Source: Deltaproteobacteria bacterium (GTDB taxonomy: Bacteria; Desulfobacterota; Deferrisomatia; Deferrisomatales; JACRMM01). From it: a stretch of 52,891 bases of DNA. The notes beneath the pieces are model-generated. The model worked only from the letters and a program-made list of their open reading frames with translations, did no database searches and was not told where the DNA came from. Below, in pieces: positions 1 through 9,099 of the stretch. The DNA lies in contig JACRMM010000010.1 of assembly GCA_016214985.1 (NCBI GenBank), positions 1 to 52,891 of the forward strand, written 5' to 3'. Positions within the stretch are counted from its first letter, which is position 1. Every line of letters starts with the position of its first letter. The position numbers and the translations under genes were made by a program.

Positions 1-126
1 ATCAAGCGCGTTCGCGAACTTCGCAACAAGATCGAGAACGAGGCCGCCCAGATGGAGCCCGATGTGCCCGCTCCAGACTCACGACAATTAGACCCGGGTT
101 TGCCCGTGGCCATTGCAATAACCTAA
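1..126 (+). CDS. C-terminal end of an unidentified protein (5' end outside window)
   Basis: The first frame is open from base 1 to a TAA at 124-126 and encodes 41 residues. They begin with a charged helix (KRVRELRNKIENEAAQMEP) followed by a Pro-rich tail. The helix has normal coding character, while the other frames give Arg/Ser-rich shadow-like products. The stop lies 20 bases before the next gene on the same strand, so this is probably the preceding gene of the same operon. The fragment is too short to assign a family. Confidence 0.5.
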   Translation: MKRVRELRNKIENEAAQMEPDVPAPDSRQLDPGLPVAIAIT

Positions 127-146
127 CCGGACAACGCTGAGACAGA

Positions 147-3100
147 TTGAAAGGCTGCCCCATTTTTCCGATCCGCGATGGGGAGGAAGAGAAATGGGGT
201 GCAATAGAAGACGACGTGATGTGGATAAGGTCAAATAGCCCGGAGGCAAAGGCTCCCAAGGGGATCGAAGTTGTCGATCCTTCCTTCACTTACAACCCTG
301 GTCGGAGGGCTGAAAAGAACCCGGAGGGGGAGAAAATTAGCAGGTTTAATAGTCGCTTTCGTGATTTCGTGACGGACAAATGTAACATTCCCCTCTTCAG
401 TGATTTGGAGAACATCCGAAGAAAGTTGATTCCGGACCTTAAAAAGTTGCGCCGGCTACCGGATGATCCAAAAGAGCGGAAGAAAGTAAACCAAATATGG
501 ATGCAGATTTATCGGCGATTCTGGAAACGGAGAGATAGGATCCGCGGGGACGAAGGCGAGGATGCTTGGAATCAAGTGAGGGACGAGATCCCTGAATGCA
601 ACATCCCCGTTCGACGCGCGGGCGAGCAAGACTGGCAATTGGCGGAAGTTGGCGAAAGCTTCCTGGGTCCTCGATTTCTCAAGGACGTTGATCTGACGAA
701 GCTCTACGAAGGGACTCAGGCGGATATCATCGACCTCGAATATCTGGAGGAAGGGGGGGGCAGGGGCGGCGCCGAGACCAAGGAGGATGGCAGAATCGAT
801 TGGGATGACTGGCGCGAGTTCCTGGTCGAGTGCGGCGCCAAAACCGGGCCGTATCTAGATGAGCATGATCCAGCGAGCAATTCTGAATACTTGTGCTCGG
901 AGGCCCTAGGGTACGGGAGAAACAGTGGCAATTTTGGGAAGGCCATTCGTGACGCAATCTCTCAGACTTCGGAGTACAGCCGAGACGGCTCCCCCCCGTT
1001 TTGCCTGAAGGCGGGCTCGAAAACCTATCGGCTGGATCCCTTTACGGAAGAAATCCTCAAAGAAGACCAGAAGAACGACTATCTGACGCGAAGATTAAGT
1101 AATATCTGGCCTGAAGCTGAAGAGAAAAGGACGCTGCTCCGTTTCACCTTGGGGGGGCGAAAGAAAGTTCTGTACACAGACACAAATGTGTTGTTGCTGC
1201 ACCAGCAACTTAGTTTGCCGCTCAAGGTTCTGACAGACAAAGGACTTCGTTGTTCCTCAGAGACATATGACGATACGCCAGAAAACAGACGTTTACTGGA
1301 TGATCTGGTTCCGTACGTCAACTGCGCTAGCCGCAAGTACAATAGAGAACTCCTCGTCAACGCTGGGATGAGAGAGAGGGTGGACGTCAGCACGGTGCTG
1401 ATGCTCATTGCCCACTGGTATGAGAGCACACCGGCTACGTCGAGGATTGCAGAGGGTTTTAGTCCCTATCTCCGGATGGTTACAAGATTTGCGCGTTCCT
1501 CCCCTGCGCAACTCCGAGACCTGCGCGCCAGACTGAAGCTATACGACCCAGGGCAGGATGAGCTTGTGCCGTGGGACAAATGGCGTGAATGTGCTCGCAA
1601 CGAATACTCCCCCTCGTTGTCGTATGAACTCCTCGGGGCGCTTCAATCGACGGTTGGAGCGAGTGCCGATGATATCGTGAAACAGTTGATCCGGTGTAGT
1701 CCATTGGAGGACCACGAGGATGACGTTGGTGACGCGATCGTCTGCGCCGGAAGATTTTCAGAGGCCCACGGAGACGAAGAGTTGGCGGACCTCTTTAGGA
1801 GGGCGCTTGCAAAGGGCAAGGTGAGAGCGTTTGGGAAGAAAGTAACTTCTCCGGCCAGACTCCCAATACTTTGGGACAAGCCCCCTATCCCGAGCGATGG
1901 GCACGGCGGCCTCCGCATTACTCTGGAAGTCGCGGTGGACGAGATGTTCCGCCGAGGAAGGGAGGTCCTAGGCTGGCGAGCGATGAGTGGGTCGTCTCCC
2001 AAATTGGAGTTGACTGGCAGGAAGTCGAAGTTGGACGAATGCAATGCTGGCCGCGTGTTCCGAACGATTAGCGAATTATTGGAAAGGCTCGGTGACATTC
2101 ATCCGCGTCTTCAGAAGAAGGTTCAGGCGTTGGGCTTGTTCTCCTCCCCGACTTCCGTTGCCAACGGGATTGTCCTGGTCGACGATATCGGAGTTCGCGT
2201 GAAAGAGGGTAGCACGGAAGTTGTGGCGTCCGTTCCCTATTGGTTCTCCGAAAGGGAAGAAGTACTCCACATTCAGCGCGGTTACCCACTCCACCGCGCT
2301 TTGCCTGAGTTTGTCGATCTCACCTACGGCACTCAGTTTGGCCTTTCGTTCCACTATTTCTGGGAAGCCCAGAAGGCCCCCTCGAGACTCGTGGTCGATC
2401 GCGGTGGACTTGGTGCCCCCCGCGACCCTGCGACAGAAAGCGCTCCGTCAGGTGGAGAAGGGAGGTCGAAGAGGCTTGGGGAAGAGCCATTGGACGACGA
2501 TCTCCTTGCCAGAGCCCAGCGGGGCGCCGACACCCCTGGGGCTTCGAAGATACCGGATCACCCGCGACGCGGCGGAAGTGCTTCCTCAGAGCCTGACCGA
2601 GACCCTCGGAGCGAGGCGGAGGGAGGACTAGACGACGAGGAAGAGTGGACCGGAGAAGGTTCAGGGGGCAGGGGCAACGGACCCCGGGCGGAAAACGTTG
2701 GGAACGGCAAGCAAGAGCAACGGAGGCGAGGCCGCCTGTGCAGTGTGGTGATATCTGAGCGAAAACCTCTGTCACCGAAGGAACGGGAGGAGAAGCAGGC
2801 GCGCAGAAAAGAGGTGGAGGACGCCGGCCGCAAGCACATGAAGGCGTATCTTGAAAGACTCGGCGCGAAGGTGTTCTCCCGAGAGTCGGAGAAGATTGGC
2901 TATGACTTTGACGTGACCGTCGGGAACGAAACCTTCTACGTTGAGCTGAAGGCAAGTGAGTATCGTTGGGACGGCTGGGAGGAGGCCCTTTCACGAAACG
3001 AGTTTTTGAAAGCCCGCGAGCTGCGGGAGGAGTATTTCCTGTGTGTCGTGGATCGTGCCCTCAGTGAAGACTGGTCGATCTACTTCATCAAGGACCCTGT

Positions 3101-3209
3101 TGGCGAGGTTGCCTACTACTTGTTCGACCATCCGTGGAAGGCATTTTCTGAGGACATGAAGGACCACGTGGACCGCCTGAAAGCCCAACAGGGCATACCG
3201 GAGGATTGA
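147..3209 (+). CDS. Large protein with C-terminal DUF3883 (PD-(D/E)xK-like) domain; candidate defence component
   Basis: About 1020 residues. The last ~125 residues form a DUF3883 (NO VEIN C-terminal) domain: a GYDFDV motif at about 918-923 and ELK at about 933-935, the usual acidic and D/E-x-K positions of a restriction-endonuclease-like fold. A low-complexity acidic, Gly/Arg-rich linker (about 780-880) precedes it. Residues 1-780 are not recognisable to me; their helical make-up recalls the middle of sacsin-like DUF3883 proteins, but no GHKL ATPase motif is visible. The start is uncertain: TTG at 147 follows the upstream stop by 20 bases, and ATG at 219 is an alternative; neither has a good ribosome site. 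The next gene begins 7 bases after the stop, which suggests co-transcription. By eye the G+C is near 50-55%, far below the housekeeping genes here, consistent with transfer. Confidence 0.7.
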   Translation: MKGCPIFPIRDGEEEKWGAIEDDVMWIRSNSPEAKAPKGIEVVDPSFTYNPGRRAEKNPEGEKISRFNSRFRDFVTDKCNIPLFSDLENIRRKLIPDLKKLRRLPDDPKERKKVNQIWMQIYRRFWKRRDRIRGDEGEDAWNQVRDEIPECNIPVRRAGEQDWQLAEVGESFLGPRFLKDVDLTKLYEGTQADIIDLEYLEEGGGRGGAETKEDGRIDWDDWREFLVECGAKTGPYLDEHDPASNSEYLCSEALGYGRNSGNFGKAIRDAISQTSEYSRDGSPPFCLKAGSKTYRLDPFTEEILKEDQKNDYLTRRLSNIWPEAEEKRTLLRFTLGGRKKVLYTDTNVLLLHQQLSLPLKVLTDKGLRCSSETYDDTPENRRLLDDLVPYVNCASRKYNRELLVNAGMRERVDVSTVLMLIAHWYESTPATSRIAEGFSPYLRMVTRFARSSPAQLRDLRARLKLYDPGQDELVPWDKWRECARNEYSPSLSYELLGALQSTVGASADDIVKQLIRCSPLEDHEDDVGDAIVCAGRFSEAHGDEELADLFRRALAKGKVRAFGKKVTSPARLPILWDKPPIPSDGHGGLRITLEVAVDEMFRRGREVLGWRAMSGSSPKLELTGRKSKLDECNAGRVFRTISELLERLGDIHPRLQKKVQALGLFSSPTSVANGIVLVDDIGVRVKEGSTEVVASVPYWFSEREEVLHIQRGYPLHRALPEFVDLTYGTQFGLSFHYFWEAQKAPSRLVVDRGGLGAPRDPATESAPSGGEGRSKRLGEEPLDDDLLARAQRGADTPGASKIPDHPRRGGSASSEPDRDPRSEAEGGLDDEEEWTGEGSGGRGNGPRAENVGNGKQEQRRRGRLCSVVISERKPLSPKEREEKQARRKEVEDAGRKHMKAYLERLGAKVFSRESEKIGYDFDVTVGNETFYVELKASEYRWDGWEEALSRNEFLKARELREEYFLCVVDRALSEDWSIYFIKDPVGEVAYYLFDHPWKAFSEDMKDHVDRLKAQQGIPED

Positions 3210-3216
3210 TCGGCCC

Positions 3217-5070
3217 ATGGCGACCATGATCCCGGAAGCCGTGCGAAGCTTCCAAACGGAAGGTGAAGAACAGGTCTATCGCTTCCTCGCCAACGTGGCC
3301 AAGCCGGACTTGGCCCACACCGTTTGGTACACGCCCGATGTGGCCGACAGGGAGCCCGACTTCGTCTTGTGTTCCGACGAGGTGGGTATCGTGGTGCTGG
3401 AGGTCAAGGACTGGGCTCTTCAGCAGATCCGCAAGGTCAACCCACTGACTTTCGAACTCCAAATGGGTGCCAAGGTCGAGGAGAGGACAAACCCTCTCCG
3501 GCAGGCCAAGCAGTGCTGTCTGGAACTTCGGGATCGGATCCATGCGGATGGCCGGCTCGTTGCAACGGATCCCTTTTACCACGGCAACCCGAAGATCCCA
3601 CTGAGCTTCGGGGTGGTCTTCACCCACATCAACAAATACGAGTACATGCAGCAGGGTTTCGGGACCGTGCTGCCGCCCGACAAGGTCCTCTTTTGGGACG
3701 ACCTGAACCCAAGTTCGGACATCTGCTCCGACGGATCGGGGAGGTGTTTCCGCGAGGCCATGAAGGAGCGCTTCCCGCCGAGGTACCCAGTGGTACTCAG
3801 CGGCAAGGACAAGTACGTCCTCAAGGAGCTGCTCTTTCCCGAAGTAAGGGTGGAGGTTCCCTCCCGGGGCGGCGGGGAGGACGAGTACGGTTGGAGGGAG
3901 GAACGCCTGCGGGTGCTCGATCACAACCAAGAGGCGATCGCCCGGAAGTGGGACGGGGGGCACCGGATCATCGTCGGGCCGTCGGGGAGCGGGAAGACTC
4001 TCGTCCTGGTTCACAAGGCTGCATTTCTTCGGAAGTACAATCCGAAGATCAAGCGGATCCTCTTCCTCTGCTACAACATTACGCTCGTGAACCACATCCG
4101 CCGCCTTCTCGGTGCCAAGGGGGTGCCCTTGGGAGAGAGTGGCGTCGAAGTGCTCCACTTCTTCGAATTGTGCTCCAGGGTGGTCGGGGAGGCGATCCGG
4201 TACGAGGGGGAGGACGGGACCTACTACGACCTCGTTGTGCAGGAGGCCTTGGAACGGGTCGGATCGTGTGGCCTGCGCTACGACGCCATCCTGCTCGACG
4301 AAGGTCAGGACTTCTCGGACGAGATGATCCGCGTGGTCACCGGGCTCCTGAACCCTGAGACCGACCACTTGACCATCGCCATGGACGACGCCCAGAACAT
4401 CTACGGCCCAAGGGCGTCGTGGAAGAAGCTTGGGGTCAATGCTCTCGGGCGAGTGCACCGCCTCCGGGCCGTCTACCGAAACACCCGAGAAATCAAGATC
4501 TTCTCGGAACGCTTTTCCGGACTGGGGGGAGATGCTGAGGCGACCGCGAGGCAACTGGAGTTGCTGCCCGACCTTCTCGCTTGTCATGGCACGATTCCCG
4601 AGGTGCGTCACTATCCAGACCTGAGCACTGCCCTGCGCACGGTTCCGGAGATCATCCGGGAACTACAGGCAAAGCACGGGTACCCGATGTCGGAGTTTGC
4701 CGTTCTCTATCCGATGCGGTCTCCGTCGGCCGGGAAGGGCGTCCACCTTCCGCTCGCGATCCAAGCAGCGCTCGATGCCGAGGGGATCGTCTGGCGCTGG
4801 GCGTCCGAGGACCATCGGGCCAAGAGGTCCTACGACCTCACGGCCGATAGCGTGACCGTGTCAACCGCTCACAGTGTGAAGGGGTTGGACTTTGCCTGCG
4901 TGTTCTTGGTTGGGTTCGACCTCCTCGAACCGGGGCGGTGGACGGACGAACAGATCCGGAACCTCACTTATGTAGCAATGACGAGGGCCCGGTATCACCT
5001 TCACGTGGTCTACTGCCGGCGGAACCTGGTCGTGGAAGGGCTGCTCTTGAGTCGACAGGCTTTGTCATAG
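3217..5070 (+). CDS. NERD-domain UvrD/Rep-like superfamily 1 helicase
   Basis: 617 residues. An N-terminal NERD (nuclease-related) domain at roughly 10-130 carries the PDFVL and VVLEVKDW signatures of the PD-(D/E)xK fold. A superfamily 1A helicase follows: Walker A GPSGSGKT near 254-261, Walker B LLDEGQDF with the DE at 361-362, motif V around TAHSVKGLDF and motif VI around YVAMTRARY. The family uses ATP to move along or unwind nucleic acid, and NERD-helicase fusions are frequent in defence islands. ATG 3217 lies 7 bases after the preceding stop. The next gene starts 56 bases downstream on the same strand. The domain assignment is firm; the biological role is inferred from context. Confidence 0.88.
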   Translation: MATMIPEAVRSFQTEGEEQVYRFLANVAKPDLAHTVWYTPDVADREPDFVLCSDEVGIVVLEVKDWALQQIRKVNPLTFELQMGAKVEERTNPLRQAKQCCLELRDRIHADGRLVATDPFYHGNPKIPLSFGVVFTHINKYEYMQQGFGTVLPPDKVLFWDDLNPSSDICSDGSGRCFREAMKERFPPRYPVVLSGKDKYVLKELLFPEVRVEVPSRGGGEDEYGWREERLRVLDHNQEAIARKWDGGHRIIVGPSGSGKTLVLVHKAAFLRKYNPKIKRILFLCYNITLVNHIRRLLGAKGVPLGESGVEVLHFFELCSRVVGEAIRYEGEDGTYYDLVVQEALERVGSCGLRYDAILLDEGQDFSDEMIRVVTGLLNPETDHLTIAMDDAQNIYGPRASWKKLGVNALGRVHRLRAVYRNTREIKIFSERFSGLGGDAEATARQLELLPDLLACHGTIPEVRHYPDLSTALRTVPEIIRELQAKHGYPMSEFAVLYPMRSPSAGKGVHLPLAIQAALDAEGIVWRWASEDHRAKRSYDLTADSVTVSTAHSVKGLDFACVFLVGFDLLEPGRWTDEQIRNLTYVAMTRARYHLHVVYCRRNLVVEGLLLSRQALS

Positions 5071-5126
5071 GACGTTGAGGTCTCTACTCATCCATCAAGG
5101 TTGTGCGCCGGGAGGTCCTGCTCGTG

Positions 5127-8100
5127 ATGAAGAAGAGACCCGCCAGTAGATCGAAAGAGACCTCCACTTTGTCAGCCGCGACGCTGAAGTTCAACCTGAG
5201 TCCTTCCCGCCTTGCTCGTTTCTACTACCACGAGTGTCAGCGGTATCTTCGCTTTCATGCGACGCCCACCGCCGCTCGAAAGGGTCAGGGTGTGCCCGGC
5301 CAGGATGCAGGGGGCAACCGCGTGACGCAGGCGATTCTCGCGCGGGGCTACGAGTGGGAGGAAGAGGTCCTCAAGGGTGCGCTCAAGGAGCGCGCGTTGG
5401 TCGCAAGAGGCAAGGGGCCGCTCCGGGAGCGCGCTTTCACAGTCCCGGATACACTCTCTACCCTTCGCTCCATGAAGTCCGGTCAGTGGATCTATCAGCC
5501 GACGCTCTCCGTCCCCGGAAGCTTTCTTGAGCACTTTGGCCTTGAGGATCTGTGCGAGTTTCGGGAGTGCCGGCCTGACCTGCTCACCGTAAACGGAAAG
5601 GAAACCAAGAATCAGCTCCGAGTCGTCGACATCAAGGCCAGTAACGAATTGAAGCCCTCTCACCGGATCCAGACGGCGCTGTATGCCCTCATCCTCGATG
5701 AGATCATCAAGGAGGATGGGATGCCGCTCGACCTCGACACCGCCGAAGCGGGCATCTGGCTCTATGGGCATCCGGGACCGGAGCACTTCGATCTCGGTCC
5801 GAGCCTTCGCCTCGTGCGGCGCTTTCTGAAGGAGGAGCTACGGGGAATCCTGGAGTCTCCCCTCCATGACTTGCACTGGCACCTCCACTATCGCTGTGAG
5901 TTGTGCGAGTACTTCGGATTCTGCAAACAGGAGGCGGTTGCCACGAACTCCGTTTCACTTCTGCCTGGTTTGTCGGTAGGGGGGCGACGATACCTGCGTG
6001 GGGCTCCTTCGGGCAAGAAGCCTGTGAACAGCCTGGATGATCTGAAGGGATTCCTCAAAGGCAAGAACACCCGACAGACGGACGAGATTCTTGCCGCGTG
6101 TGGCAACCTTCGTGGGCGGCGGTTGCGTCTGCAAAAGGCCGTAAGGGCGATCCAGGAAAACGAGATCGTACCTCACGGGACCTCCTGCCTGTGCCTCCCC
6201 AAGAACGAGAGCGTTCAGATCGTGTTGACGCTTCAGAGCGACCCTCACTCGGGGCAGACGTATGCCGCGGGGATTCTTCGGGGGAAGGGGACGGATGTCT
6301 ACGGAAGCGGCCAGGAAGTTCAAACCTTCGTCGCAGCCGGGCCGGACGACTGCGGTTCGATCCAGAGAAGCTTCCTCTCGAAGCTCCACGGAATCTTGGA
6401 GCAACTCCACCAATACAACAGCAAGCGCGAGTGGAAGGATCAGAAGTCCCTTCAGGTGTATGTCTTCGACAGCAATGAGTACACCCTCTTCTCGGAACTC
6501 ATGCTCGAGGGGCTCAAGGACGCGACACTGGCACCGACGGCTCTTCGCCTGCTCTTCCACTTCCAAGATGAGCAACTCGCGGGGATGGACGAACACCCCG
6601 TCGATCAAGTCCCCCACCCGGTCGTCGTCGTCACCCGGGCCATCCGGGAGCTGGTCTCGCTTCCTTCTCCCTTCGTAGTTCGCCTGCCCGAAACGCACAA
6701 TGCGCTCAGACCCGTAAGCACGACGTTCACGTACGACGCGGGCGACCTGTTCTGGTCGGAGATGTCCAACTCCCTCAAGAGTGACTCGATCTTCATGGCG
6801 TGGCACGGGGGACGGGCGGACGCGATCGGATGGGTGGAGACCGAGATTGCGAAGCGGCTGAGGGCAACGAGCACGGTCATCGAAGGCTTAAGAGAGAGGG
6901 TCGGGAGCAGCCTGTTTGCATGGCCCCAGAAGTTCCTCTTCCCCGCCCTTGCGACCTATGCGAACCCGGAGATATCGAGGCTCGCGTTCATCGCCCGGTA
7001 CGAGGCATTCATGCGTGCCATCGAGGTCCGGGAAGCACGGGCACGGTCACCGGAGGAACGACTCGAGGACGCAACGAGCGTGGAGGTCATGTGCGTGGGC
7101 GGGACCCGATGGAAGGTTACTCAGCCGCAATTGGCCGACAGCATTGAGGGTGACGACTTCCCGCGTTGGCTCATTGTCCCCGATGATGACGCGGGGGAAC
7201 AGGCGCAACTGGGACACAATGACTTTGCGCGACGAAACCGCCTCTATTCCGAGAAGAACCGAGGACGGTGGGTAGCGGCGGTCACAGACGTGGAGAGCAC
7301 GCCCGTAGGGGTTCTCTCCTATCTTACGGTCAAGATCAACGGCACGCAGCCTTTCACAAAGGGCTCTCGGGCCGTCCTCCACACGCGTTTCACGGACTTC
7401 ACCACAGACAAGGTTCTCAGAGCGCTCGCGGCCGTCGATGGCGATAAGAAGAGCGCTTTCCTGCAATTGCTCCGCGAGCCGACGCGATATGCAGCGGCCG
7501 TCAGGCTCCCAAAGGCGGTGTCCGTCCGAGTTAAGGGGCTCGCGGGGCAAGGCTTCACGAAGAGTCAGAGTGAAGCTTTCTCCCATCTCGCCAAGAACCT
7601 CCTTACCCTGGTCTGGGGCCCACCAGGCACTGGCAAGACCTACTTCCTGGCGAGAGCCATCCTCTCTCTTGTAGAAGCGCATGGAGGAGCAGAGTCGGAT
7701 CTGCGCATCGCCGTCACGGCGTTTACCCATGCTGCCATCGAGAACCTCCTGCTGGAAATGCTGAAGGTCCAGAAGGAGAGCGGACTGGCGCGCGCCGTGC
7801 GGATCGCCAAGCTTGACGCGCCCCGAACCGGCCGCGGGCACGAGCTCGACTGGGTCAGTAAGGAGCGCGCAGGATCATTGGGGGCGCCAACCGTCGTTGG
7901 CGCGACCGTCTACGCCTTGGATACGGCGATGAATAAGGGAGGTATGGCGCCCGTCGACCTCCTCGTGGTCGACGAGGCGTCTCAGATGAAGTTCGGGGAA
8001 CTGGCGCTCGCCCACGGATGCCTGGAGCCAGGGGGACGATTGGTCCTCGCCGGTGACGACCTTCAGCTACCCCCGATTATCAGCGGAGCCTATCCGGAGC

Positions 8101-8951
8101 GGGAGGATGGTCTCCCGGACCTGCACGACTCGGTCTTTGCCTACCTCCGGGCGCGTGATGACGAGACCAAGCCTTACACGTGGCAGCTCAACGAAAACTG
8201 GCGGATGAACGCCGAACTGAACCGCTTCCCCGTGATCCTCTATGGGCCCGACTACGTGCCGGCGACCCCGGAGATTGCGAAGCGACGAGTCCGTCTCGGA
8301 TCGGGAAAACCATCCTCCGATGTCGCCGCATGGTTGCTCGACCCAGCGTACCCTTTGGCAGTCTGCGTGATGCACGGCATCCAAGCGGCGCAGGAGAATC
8401 CCGTTGAGGCGCGCATTGTGGCCGGGCTGGCCGGGGACCTTCGCAGGCGCCTCTTAACGACGGACGGGAAGCCCTTCAAGAACTCGGATCACGGAGATGC
8501 TGCTTTTTGGCGCGACGGTCTGTTCATCGTCAGCCCCCACCACGCGCAGATCAGGACCATCAATGTCGAACTGGCGAAGGTGCGGGAATGGAAGTCCACT
8601 CCCTTCGTGGACACGGTCGACAAGATGCAGGGGCAGCAGAGCCAGGTTGTCCTGGTCAGCTACGGAGTCTCGGACGCGGAGACCGCTCTTGGGGAAGCAA
8701 CGTTCATCTATAGCCTCAACCGGCTCAACGTCTCCATCACGAGGGCGAAGGCAAAGTGCGTGGTGTTCCTTTCCCGACCGCTCCTCGAACCTAGCCTCGA
8801 ACTGTTGCGGGACGCACGCGCTGAAGAGGGATTGGGTTTCATGCAGGCATTGGTCGACCACTGTGCCGAAGGAGAAGCGAAGACATGGCAGCTCACTCCC
8901 TTTGGAGGCTCACCTCAGGCAACGTTGAAGACGTATCGGGTGGGATGCTAA
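5127..8951 (+). CDS. Cas4/RecB-like Fe-S nuclease fused to Upf1/Dna2-like SF1B helicase
   Basis: 1274 residues. The N-terminal nuclease shows the Cas4/Dna2/AddB layout: cysteines at about 37, 257, 260 and 266 able to hold an Fe-S cluster, and catalytic motifs RPD (D151), VVDIKAS (D168, K170) and QTALY (Q182). After an unassigned middle section comes a superfamily 1B helicase: Walker A GPPGTGKT at about 831-838, Walker B VVDEASQ at about 949-950, motif III GDDLQLPP, motif V DTVDKMQGQQ and motif VI NVSITRAK. The protein should degrade or process DNA ends or forks as Dna2 does. ATG 5127 (or GTG 5124) is preferred over GTG 5103 because GGAGGT at 5111-5116 is properly spaced for it. It is the third gene of the + strand cluster. 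Confidence 0.9.
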   Translation: MKKRPASRSKETSTLSAATLKFNLSPSRLARFYYHECQRYLRFHATPTAARKGQGVPGQDAGGNRVTQAILARGYEWEEEVLKGALKERALVARGKGPLRERAFTVPDTLSTLRSMKSGQWIYQPTLSVPGSFLEHFGLEDLCEFRECRPDLLTVNGKETKNQLRVVDIKASNELKPSHRIQTALYALILDEIIKEDGMPLDLDTAEAGIWLYGHPGPEHFDLGPSLRLVRRFLKEELRGILESPLHDLHWHLHYRCELCEYFGFCKQEAVATNSVSLLPGLSVGGRRYLRGAPSGKKPVNSLDDLKGFLKGKNTRQTDEILAACGNLRGRRLRLQKAVRAIQENEIVPHGTSCLCLPKNESVQIVLTLQSDPHSGQTYAAGILRGKGTDVYGSGQEVQTFVAAGPDDCGSIQRSFLSKLHGILEQLHQYNSKREWKDQKSLQVYVFDSNEYTLFSELMLEGLKDATLAPTALRLLFHFQDEQLAGMDEHPVDQVPHPVVVVTRAIRELVSLPSPFVVRLPETHNALRPVSTTFTYDAGDLFWSEMSNSLKSDSIFMAWHGGRADAIGWVETEIAKRLRATSTVIEGLRERVGSSLFAWPQKFLFPALATYANPEISRLAFIARYEAFMRAIEVREARARSPEERLEDATSVEVMCVGGTRWKVTQPQLADSIEGDDFPRWLIVPDDDAGEQAQLGHNDFARRNRLYSEKNRGRWVAAVTDVESTPVGVLSYLTVKINGTQPFTKGSRAVLHTRFTDFTTDKVLRALAAVDGDKKSAFLQLLREPTRYAAAVRLPKAVSVRVKGLAGQGFTKSQSEAFSHLAKNLLTLVWGPPGTGKTYFLARAILSLVEAHGGAESDLRIAVTAFTHAAIENLLLEMLKVQKESGLARAVRIAKLDAPRTGRGHELDWVSKERAGSLGAPTVVGATVYALDTAMNKGGMAPVDLLVVDEASQMKFGELALAHGCLEPGGRLVLAGDDLQLPPIISGAYPEREDGLPDLHDSVFAYLRARDDETKPYTWQLNENWRMNAELNRFPVILYGPDYVPATPEIAKRRVRLGSGKPSSDVAAWLLDPAYPLAVCVMHGIQAAQENPVEARIVAGLAGDLRRRLLTTDGKPFKNSDHGDAAFWRDGLFIVSPHHAQIRTINVELAKVREWKSTPFVDTVDKMQGQQSQVVLVSYGVSDAETALGEATFIYSLNRLNVSITRAKAKCVVFLSRPLLEPSLELLRDARAEEGLGFMQALVDHCAEGEAKTWQLTPFGGSPQATLKTYRVGC

Positions 8952-9099
8952 ACCGACGACGGTTCGACGGTCTCCCCCCAAGGGCGAAGAGCGGCTGGGC
9001 GAAGATGTCACCGCAAGAAGCGAGGGATGAACGCAATATGCCGATGGAAGAGGGGGAGGTGGATGTCGGTCCCGCGGGTGCTTCGACGCGCGTAGCTCC

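Noticed and set aside
3088..4611. Long antisense open frame (about 507 codons) opposite the NERD helicase gene
   Set aside because: The product is Pro/Gly/His-rich without motifs and lies opposite a clear helicase gene; it is a codon-bias shadow.
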